In this document: piece by piece, positions 57,562-64,000 of the stretch
How positions within the stretch are numbered: the first letter of the stretch is position 1
How the letters are laid out: each line of letters opens with the position of its first letter
NCBI RefSeq assembly: GCF_001017435.1
Contig: NZ_CP011371.1
Location: 4,712,001 to 4,776,000 of the forward strand
Length of the DNA stretch: 64,000 nucleotides
From: Caldimonas brevitalea
GTDB taxonomy: Bacteria; Pseudomonadota; Gammaproteobacteria; Burkholderiales; Burkholderiaceae_C
Direction of reading: 5' to 3'
Translations under genes and position numbers: made by a program
Notes under the pieces: model-generated
What the model was told of the DNA's origin: nothing
Seen by the model: only the letters and a program-made list of their open reading frames with translations
Database searches by the model: none

Positions 57562-59097
57562 ATGACCGCCAACAAGAAGCTTTTCGTCGCCGCCGGGCTG
57601 CTCGTCGCCCTGGGAGCTGGGCTGGGTTACGGTGTCGCCCATTGGCGCTCCGGGTCGGGGCCTGCCTCACATTCCGAGACGTCCCCTGTCGCAGGTGCTG
57701 CCAGTGCTCCAGCGTCCGGCGAGCGCAGGGTGCTCTATTGGTACGACCCGATGGTGCCGCAGCAGAAGTTCGACAAACCCGGCAAGTCGCCCTTCATGGA
57801 CATGCAGCTGGTGCCGAAGTATGCCGACGAAGCGCCTGCCGGCGGGGTTGCGGTCGACCCGCGTGTCGCCCAGACACTGGGCGTGCGCACCGCGGTGGTC
57901 GAGAAGCAGCGTATCGGCGCCTCGGTCGAAGTGCCCGCCACCGTACAGCTCAACGAGCGTGACGTGGCCATCGTGCAGGCGCGTGCCACCGGCTTTGTGC
58001 AACGGGTGGCGCGGCTGGCGCCGGGCGACGTGGTCGCGCCTGGCGCTGTCATCGCCGAGCTGCTGGTGCCCGAGTGGGCCGGCGCGCAACAGGAGTTCCT
58101 GGCGGTGCGCCGCACCGGCGATGAGGCGTTGGCGGCGGCTGCGCGGCAACGCCTGGTGCTGCTGGGCATGCCCGCTGCAGTCATCCAGCAGGTCGAGCGC
58201 AGCGGCCAGGTGCAGGCCTTGGCCCTGATACACGCCCCGACCGGCGGGCTCGTGCAGGAACTGATGGTGCGCCCCGGCATGACCGTCTCGCAGGGCATGA
58301 GCTTGGCACGCATCACCGGGCTGTCCACCGTCTGGGTGGAGGCCTCGCTGCCGGAGGCGCAAACCTGGGCCGCCCGCGTGGGACAGCCGGTCGAGGTGCA
58401 GCTGTCGGCGTTTCCCGGCGAGACGCTGCGCGGCAAGGTGACCTCGGTGCTGCCGGAGGCCAACACCGAGACGCGCACGCTGCGGTTGAGGGCGGAGCTG
58501 CCGAATCCTCAGGGCCGGCTGCGCGCCGGCATGTTCGCTCAGATGCGCTTCGGCACCCAGGCGGAAGAAGCGCTTTTGGTGCCGACGGAAGCCGTCATCC
58601 GCACCGGACAGCGCGCACTGGTCTACGTCGTCGAGCAGCCGGGTCGCTTCCGCCCCGTGCAGGTGCAGCTCGGCCGCGAGCTGGGTGACCAGCTCGAAGT
58701 GCTGCAGGGCCTGCAGCCGGGCCAGCAGGTCGTGGCCTCCGGCCAGTTCCTGATCGACTCCGAGGCGAGCATGCAGGGCGTCTTGCAGCGTCAGGCCAGC
58801 GCCAGCGCGCCGGCCGCCAGTGCCGCCACAGCACCGGCCCCGTTGCCGGCGGCTGCGCTGCACGAGGGTGTCGGCAGGATCGTGGAGCTGTCTGCGCAGG
58901 AGGTGACGCTGGACCACGGCGCTGTGCCGAGTCTGCGGTGGCCCCCGATGGAGATGGGATTCAAGCTGGCACAGCCGGAGGTGGCGAAGGGCTTCAAGGT
59001 CGGCGACACCGTCCGCTTCATGTTCCGAGAGGGCCAAGACGGCTATGAAGTGACCCGCCTGGAGCGTGAGCAGCACCAGCACGGAGGTGCGCGATGA
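57562..59097 (+). CDS. cusB: CusB-like adaptor with HMBD and CusF domains
   Basis: The protein has 511 residues with an N-terminal membrane anchor or signal ([20 protein letters not shown]). A heavy-metal-binding segment reads [20 protein letters not shown] with [12 protein letters not shown], as in CusB proteins. The barrel-sandwich and helical hairpin parts follow ([40 protein letters not shown]). The last 70 residues are a CusF domain: [20 protein letters not shown] keeps His, Trp and both Met. So the adaptor carries its own chaperone at the C-terminus, with the complete ligand set. GGAG precedes the ATG. Confidence 0.93.
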   Translation: MTANKKLFVAAGLLVALGAGLGYGVAHWRSGSGPASHSETSPVAGAASAPASGERRVLYWYDPMVPQQKFDKPGKSPFMDMQLVPKYADEAPAGGVAVDPRVAQTLGVRTAVVEKQRIGASVEVPATVQLNERDVAIVQARATGFVQRVARLAPGDVVAPGAVIAELLVPEWAGAQQEFLAVRRTGDEALAAAARQRLVLLGMPAAVIQQVERSGQVQALALIHAPTGGLVQELMVRPGMTVSQGMSLARITGLSTVWVEASLPEAQTWAARVGQPVEVQLSAFPGETLRGKVTSVLPEANTETRTLRLRAELPNPQGRLRAGMFAQMRFGTQAEEALLVPTEAVIRTGQRALVYVVEQPGRFRPVQVQLGRELGDQLEVLQGLQPGQQVVASGQFLIDSEASMQGVLQRQASASAPAASAATAPAPLPAAALHEGVGRIVELSAQEVTLDHGAVPSLRWPPMEMGFKLAQPEVAKGFKVGDTVRFMFREGQDGYEVTRLEREQHQHGGAR

Positions 59098-62000
59098 TTG
59101 CCGCCCTCATCCGCTGGTCCGTGGGCAACCGGTTCCTGGTGCTCCTGGCCACGCTGTTTCTCACTGTCGCGGGCGTGCTGTCGCTGCGCTCGACCCCGAT
59201 CGATGCGCTGCCCGATCTGTCGGACGTGCAGGTCATCATCCGCACCAGCTACGCCGGCCAGGCGCCGCAGATCGTCGAGAACCAAGTCACCTACCCGTTG
59301 GCGACTACCATGCTGTCGGTGCCCGGGGCCAAGGCCGTGCGGGCGTTCTCGTTTTTCGGTGACTCCTTCGTCTATGTGCTGTTCGAAGACGGGACGGACC
59401 TGTACTGGGCGCGCTCGCGCGTGCTGGAGTACCTGAGCCAGGTCCAGGGGCGCTTGCCGGCAAGCGCCAAGCCCTCGCTCGGGCCCGACGCGACCGGCGT
59501 CGGCTGGGCCTTCCAGTACGCGCTGGTCGACCGCAGCGGGCGCCACGACCTGTCGCAGCTGCGCGCGCTGCAGGACTGGTTCCTCAAGTTCGAGCTGAAG
59601 TCGGTGGCGAATGTGGCCGAGGTGGCGACCGTCGGCGGCATGGTCAAGCAGTACCAGGTGGTGGTCGACCCGGCCAAGCTGATCGCCTACGGCATCACCC
59701 ACGACCAGGTGCGCGAGGCGCTGATGAACAGCAACCAGGAGACCGGCGGCGCGGTGCTGGAGCTGGCCGAGGCCGAGTACATGGTGCGCTCGGGCGGTTT
59801 TCTAAAGTCGCTGGAGGACTTCCGCAGCATCGTGCTGGACAGCCGGAACGGCGTGCCGGTGCTCCTGAACCAGGTGGCCACGGTGCAGATCGGCCCTGAG
59901 ATGCGCCGCGGCATCACCGAGCTGGACGGCCAGGGTGAGGCAGTCGGCGGCGTGGTGATCCTGCGCACCGGCAAGAACGCCCAGGCGACCATCGCCGCGG
60001 TCAAGGACAAGCTCAAGCAGCTGCAGACCAGCCTGCCTCAGGGGGTGGAGATCGTCACCACCTACGACCGCAGCTCGCTGATCCAGCGCGCCATCGACAA
60101 CCTGTCGATGAAACTGCTCGAGGAGTTCGTCGTGGTCGCGCTCGTCTGCGCGGTGTTCCTCTGGCACCTGCGCTCGGCGCTGGTGGCCATCATCTCGCTG
60201 CCGCTGGGCGTGATGGCCGCGTTCCTGGTGATGCAGCAGCAGGGGCTCAACGCCAACATCATGTCGCTCGGCGGCATCGCCATCGCGATCGGCGCGATGG
60301 TCGACGCGGCCGTGGTCATGATCGAGAACGCGCACAAGAAGCTGGAGGCCTGGCAGCACGCGCACCCGGGGGAGGAGCTGAAGGGCGAAGCGCGCTGGGC
60401 GGTGATCACGGACGCGGCCGTCGAGGTGGGACCGGCACTTTTCTTCTCCCTGCTGATCATCACGCTGTCCTTCATCCCGGTGTTCACGCTGGAGGCGCAG
60501 GAGGGGCGGCTGTTCGGGCCACTCGCCTTCACCAAGACGTACGCCATGGCGGCGGCGGCGGCTCTGTCCATCACCTTGATTCCGGTGCTCATGGGCTACT
60601 GGATCCGCGGCAGGATCCCCGACGAGCAGCGCAATCCCATCACACGCGGGCTGATCGCGGTGTACCGTCCCGCGCTGGACGGGGTGCTCCGCTGGCCCAA
60701 GCTCACGCTGGTGATTGCCGTGGCGGTGTTCGCCACGACCGCCTGGCCGCTGATGCGGCTGGGCGGTGAGTTTCTGCCGCCGCTCGACGAGGGCGACTTG
60801 CTGTACATGCCCTCGGCGCTGCCCGGCCTGTCGGCCCAGAAGGCGTCGGAGCTGCTGCAGATCACGGACCGGATGATCAAGACGGTCCCGGAAGTCGAGC
60901 GCGTGTTTGGCAAGGCAGGGCGTGCGGAAACCGCCACCGACCCGGCGCCGGTCGAGATGTTCGAGACCACCGTGCAGCTCAAGCCGCGCGACCAATGGCG
61001 GCCGGGCATGACGCCCGAAAAGCTGGTGGAAGAACTCGACCGAACGGTCAAGGTGCCCGGGCTGAGCAACATCTGGATCCCGCCGATCCGCAACCGCATC
61101 GACATGCTGGCCACTGGCATCAAGAGCCCGATTGGCGTGAAGGTGTCGGGCACGGACCTCGCTTCGATCGATCGCGTTGCCTCCGCCATCGAGGGCGTGG
61201 CCAAGACGGTACCCGGCGTCAGCTCGGCGCTGGCGGAACGCCTGACGGGCGGCCGCTACGTCGATGTGCAGATCGACCGTGCAGCTGCGGCGCGCTACGG
61301 CCTGAACGTGAGCAACGTGCAGTCGGTCGTCTCCGGGGCCATCGGGGGCGAGAACGTCGGGGAGACGGTGGAGGGCCTGGCGCGTTTTCCGATTAACCTG
61401 CGTTACCCGCGCGAGCTCCGGGACACGCCCGAGAAGCTGCGCAACCTGCCGCTGCTCACGCCCACCGGTCAGCAGATCACCTTGGGGACCGTGGCTCGGG
61501 TGGTGCTGGTCGACGGCCCGCCCATGCTGAAGAGCGAGAACGCGCGCCCATCGGGCTGGGTGTACATCGATGTGCGCGGCCGCGACATCGCGTCGGTGGT
61601 CGGCGATTTGCGACGCGCGGTGGCCGAGAAGGTCAAGCTGGAGCCGGGTGTGAGTCTCGCCTATTCCGGCCAGTTCGAATACATGGAGCGGGCCAACCAG
61701 CGCCTGAAGGTGGTCGTGCCGGCGACCCTGCTGATCATCTTCGTGTTGCTGTACCTGACGTTCCGGCGGTTTGAGGAAGCCCTGCTGATCATGGCCACAC
61801 TACCGTTGGCGCTCACCGGCGGTATCTGGTTCCTCTACCTGCTCGGCTACAACCTGTCGGTGGCGACGGGCGTGGGCTTTATTGCGCTGGCCGGGGTCGC
61901 CGCCGAGTTTGGCGTCGTGATGCTGCTCTACCTCAAACACGCATTGGAGGACCGGGCGCGTGCCGGCGTCGCGATCGATCGAGACGTGGTGCTCGACGCG

Positions 62001-62276
62001 ATCCGAGAAGGTGCGGTCCTGAGGGTGCGCCCGAAGGCGATGACGGTGGCGGTCATCCTCGCAGGTCTGGTGCCGATCGTCTGGGGCTCGGGCACCGGAT
62101 CGGAGGTCATGAGCCGTATCGCCGCACCGATGCTGGGTGGCATGGTGACGGCGCCGCTGCTGTCGCTGTTCGTGGTGCCGGCCGTCTTCCTGCTGATCAG
62201 AGGCAGGCAGCCGTCACGGGGCAGTCGCCTCGACAATCGGCATGTGGGGCTGGACAGCCAGATCCAAGCTGGGTGA
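59094..62276 (+). CDS. cusA: CusA-like heavy-metal RND transporter
   Basis: The protein has 1060 residues, the normal size. It overlaps cusB by four bases. The start has [20 protein letters not shown], and the pump family marks [39 protein letters not shown] and [18 protein letters not shown] are present. The [19 protein letters not shown] segment is the one shared by heavy-metal RND pumps. Proton-driven export of Cu(I) or Ag(I) from the periplasm is expected. It forms CusCBA with the two genes before it. Confidence 0.95.
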   Translation: MIAALIRWSVGNRFLVLLATLFLTVAGVLSLRSTPIDALPDLSDVQVIIRTSYAGQAPQIVENQVTYPLATTMLSVPGAKAVRAFSFFGDSFVYVLFEDGTDLYWARSRVLEYLSQVQGRLPASAKPSLGPDATGVGWAFQYALVDRSGRHDLSQLRALQDWFLKFELKSVANVAEVATVGGMVKQYQVVVDPAKLIAYGITHDQVREALMNSNQETGGAVLELAEAEYMVRSGGFLKSLEDFRSIVLDSRNGVPVLLNQVATVQIGPEMRRGITELDGQGEAVGGVVILRTGKNAQATIAAVKDKLKQLQTSLPQGVEIVTTYDRSSLIQRAIDNLSMKLLEEFVVVALVCAVFLWHLRSALVAIISLPLGVMAAFLVMQQQGLNANIMSLGGIAIAIGAMVDAAVVMIENAHKKLEAWQHAHPGEELKGEARWAVITDAAVEVGPALFFSLLIITLSFIPVFTLEAQEGRLFGPLAFTKTYAMAAAAALSITLIPVLMGYWIRGRIPDEQRNPITRGLIAVYRPALDGVLRWPKLTLVIAVAVFATTAWPLMRLGGEFLPPLDEGDLLYMPSALPGLSAQKASELLQITDRMIKTVPEVERVFGKAGRAETATDPAPVEMFETTVQLKPRDQWRPGMTPEKLVEELDRTVKVPGLSNIWIPPIRNRIDMLATGIKSPIGVKVSGTDLASIDRVASAIEGVAKTVPGVSSALAERLTGGRYVDVQIDRAAAARYGLNVSNVQSVVSGAIGGENVGETVEGLARFPINLRYPRELRDTPEKLRNLPLLTPTGQQITLGTVARVVLVDGPPMLKSENARPSGWVYIDVRGRDIASVVGDLRRAVAEKVKLEPGVSLAYSGQFEYMERANQRLKVVVPATLLIIFVLLYLTFRRFEEALLIMATLPLALTGGIWFLYLLGYNLSVATGVGFIALAGVAAEFGVVMLLYLKHALEDRARAGVAIDRDVVLDAIREGAVLRVRPKAMTVAVILAGLVPIVWGSGTGSEVMSRIAAPMLGGMVTAPLLSLFVVPAVFLLIRGRQPSRGSRLDNRHVGLDSQIQAG

Positions 62277-62312
62277 GGAGGACACGCTGCGGCACTCGCC
62301 TGAACACCGGTC

Positions 62313-62332
62313 GTCCCCCTCAGACGGGGGGA
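62313..62332 (+). terminator. hairpin after cusA
   Basis: TCCCCC and GGGGGGA flank a six-base loop shortly after the cusA stop. There is no U-run; it may be a weak terminator or processing site. Confidence 0.3.
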
Positions 62333-62384
62333 AGCTGCGAGCGCCGCTTGGTAGAGGGCGCGCGCTCACATACACTTCCGGTCC

Positions 62385-62909
62385 ATGTGGAGCATGCTGC
62401 TGCGAGCCGCACTTGTCTGGCTGATCACGATCGCCATACCCGTTCAGGGCATGGCGGCGGCGGCCATGTTGTTTTGCGGACCCGGCCACCACAGTCCAGC
62501 AGGCCCCGAGGATCATCGCGCTCAGCATGCTGCTCTCCTTCACGATCACGACCCGGGCAGCGCGACAGCATCCGACAGTGCCTTGTTGCACGCCGGGGAG
62601 CGGCAGCCGCAAGGACCAGCTGCCGTTCCGGTCCGCGGCGACAGTTGGATCAAGACAGGCTCTGCCGCTTCGGACGGACAGGCCGCAGCAGCCAAAGAGA
62701 AACCGATGGCGGCTCAGCGGTCACTGCCTGCCGTCAAGCACAAGTGCAGTGCCTGCGCTACGTGTTGTACGGCCTTGGCCCTGCCGTCTCAACTCTCGGC
62801 TTTGGACCTGCCTCCGCCGGACCGAGCCGTGGGCATCTGGCTGCGCCGCATGCGGCCTGACTTCCTCATCGACCGCCTTGATCGGCCACCTCGGGCGACG
62901 CGCGCGTGA
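62385..62909 (+). CDS. His- and Cys-rich secreted protein, family D copy 2
   Basis: The protein has 174 residues and is the paralogue of the one at 36366-36827. Signal MWSMLLRAALVWLITIAIPV, then FCGPGHH, a His-rich linker (HRAQHAALLHDHDPG) and KCSACATCCTALALPSQLSA correspond segment by segment. Both end in a short basic stretch with RPPR. The family therefore lies at both edges of the plus-strand copper genes. A periplasmic copper-binding role is inferred from signal, His and Cys content and from context. Confidence 0.7.
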   Translation: MWSMLLRAALVWLITIAIPVQGMAAAAMLFCGPGHHSPAGPEDHRAQHAALLHDHDPGSATASDSALLHAGERQPQGPAAVPVRGDSWIKTGSAASDGQAAAAKEKPMAAQRSLPAVKHKCSACATCCTALALPSQLSALDLPPPDRAVGIWLRRMRPDFLIDRLDRPPRATRA

Positions 62910-62913
62910 CGTT

Positions 62914-62937
62914 CGGCTGGGTCCACCAACCCAGCCG
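62914..62937 (+). terminator. hairpin at the end of the copper island
   Basis: CGGCTGGGT (62914-62922) and ACCCAGCCG (62929-62937) pair perfectly over nine bases with a six-base loop, five bases after the stop of the family D copy 2 gene. Confidence 0.5.
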
Positions 62938-63193
62938 TCCCACGCTTGCCTTGACCCAGCCTTCTCCTGCGCCTGTTTGACGCTGCCTCCCGCCTTCGCG
63001 GCGATGGGCTGCAAAGGCAGGACGCTCGGGTCAGCCAGCCCTGATCGGCCTTACTGCACTTCGCGGTGAGGTAGAGCAGGACCGCTCCAATCACTTCTGT
63101 CGACCCGGCGCCGTCATGCTGGAGCAGCCACGACTGCGTCCGCTGTCCGCCGTACGCCCGATATGTCGACCTCACATCATCAGGACGAGTTTC

Positions 63194-64000
63194 ATGAGTG
63201 CTCTGAACGCCCTCCGCACGGTGGCTTCCGCAGTCGGTGCGCTGCCGGTCATTCGGCCGCTCCGTGAGCGCGCTTACCGCCGCCGGTTCCTGAACAATCG
63301 GAACCAAAACCTTTTCATGGGGGTGTACGCGAGGTTTGAGGACGCCGCAGCGGCGGCCCCCTCGGGCGGCCGTGTCGGCTATGACAATCAGGAGTCTGCC
63401 GAGCTGTACACGCCCGAGATCTACCCCTACGACTACCCCGCATTGTTCTGGCTGCAACGCTCTTTCGACGAGGGCTTGCGCACCGTCTTCGACCTGGGGG
63501 GGCACGTTGGCATCAAGTACTACGCGTTCCGCCGCCACTTGCGATTGCCCGTCGGCCTGCAATGGATGGTTTGTGATGTCCCGGCAGTTGTCGCTCGTGG
63601 CCGGGCCCTTGCCGAGGGTCGGGGACTAGGTGAAGAGCTGCGCTTCACGACCAGCATGAGCGATGCCAGCGGCTTCGACGTGCTCTATGCATCCGGAAGT
63701 CTGCAGTACCTCCCGCGGCGGCTCGGCGAGTTGTTGGCCGACCTGGAGTCGTTGCCCAGGCGTATCGTCCTCAACATCACCGCGGTGCATCCGACGACGA
63801 CGTACTACACCCTGAACAGTATCGGGACAGCCTTTTGCCCTTACAGGGTCCAGGCCCGCGATGAGCTGCTCGACGAAGTGAGCTCCTTTGGGTATGTCAA
63901 GCGGGATGCTTGGGAAAATCCGGCGAAGCTGCTCGTGCTGCCGTTTCGCCGCGGCTTGAGTCTGGACCACTACAGCGGGTTCTGTTTTGACCGCCTGCCG
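63194..64000 (+). CDS. TIGR04325-type methyltransferase, 3' end missing
   Basis: An open frame begins at the ATG at 63194, with AGGACGAG upstream, and continues to the window end without a stop (269 codons). FMGVYARFEDAAAAAPSGGR, ESAELYTPEIYPYDYPALFW, TVFDLGGHVGIKYYAFRRHL and VCDVPAVVARGRALAEGRG fit the TIGR04325 methyltransferase family, with the SAM-binding DLGGHVG; FDVLYASGSLQYLP is the later motif. These enzymes occur in exopolysaccharide and surface glycan gene clusters. So copper genes end before this gene, and its partners lie outside the window. Confidence 0.82.
   Translation, partial: MSALNALRTVASAVGALPVIRPLRERAYRRRFLNNRNQNLFMGVYARFEDAAAAAPSGGRVGYDNQESAELYTPEIYPYDYPALFWLQRSFDEGLRTVFDLGGHVGIKYYAFRRHLRLPVGLQWMVCDVPAVVARGRALAEGRGLGEELRFTTSMSDASGFDVLYASGSLQYLPRRLGELLADLESLPRRIVLNITAVHPTTTYYTLNSIGTAFCPYRVQARDELLDEVSSFGYVKRDAWENPAKLLVLPFRRGLSLDHYSGFCFDRLP

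Overview
The window is GC-rich DNA from a betaproteobacterium, most likely of the order Burkholderiales. That placement is an inference from the very high GC of all three codon positions, a DUF4148 lipoprotein-like gene, and the style of the copper genes. No rRNA, tRNA, integrase or CRISPR array is visible, so genus and the left prophage boundary cannot be set.

Positions 1 to about 29,930 are the late half of a lambda-like siphovirus prophage. It opens with small phage genes (a DUF6362 protein at 233-622), a 500-base non-coding stretch carrying seven GCGGG iterons at exact 10-bp spacing and two hairpins, and a ParB/DNA-methyltransferase fusion (1126-2415). From 2419 to 7143 eight small genes lie on the minus strand, opposite to everything else in the phage; each is preceded by a copy of the same promoter module, and six of the eight fall into three pairs of paralogues. 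Then follow, on the plus strand, terminase small and large subunits, gpW, portal, S49 protease with an internal scaffold start, decoration protein, major capsid protein E, head-tail joining, tail terminator, tail tube, a chaperone pair joined by a probable -1 frameshift, tape measure, tail-tip proteins, a J-like protein, DUF2793, lysis-region membrane proteins, an HNH endonuclease and a GH24 endolysin.

Positions 30,174 to about 62,909 are a dense copper (and probably silver) resistance island. It has a CopRS/CusRS two-component system divergent from a periplasmic operon (CusF, TolC-family lipoprotein, Tat-exported multicopper oxidase, two cupredoxins, DUF411, second CusF), a 19-cysteine copper storage protein of Csp type, a DUF305-like protein, an FAD oxidoreductase with a C-terminal Rieske domain, a DUF4396-multicopper oxidase fusion, CopZ, two copper P-type ATPases with different metal-binding N-termini, a Spy/CpxP-like protein, a Crp/Fnr regulator, CueR, and a CusCBA RND efflux system. 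Three MerR-type promoters with 19-bp spacers can be read directly, in front of the oxidase fusion, copZ and the second ATPase, so CueR should control cytosolic export and periplasmic oxidation together. CopR probably controls the periplasmic block and, through GTAATG-type half sites, the flanking LVIVD, DUF4148 and YVTN genes. His- and Cys-rich secreted proteins of one family sit at 36366 and 62385, near both ends of the island.

The last 800 bases begin a TIGR04325-type methyltransferase gene, which runs off the window and marks the return to other chromosomal content.
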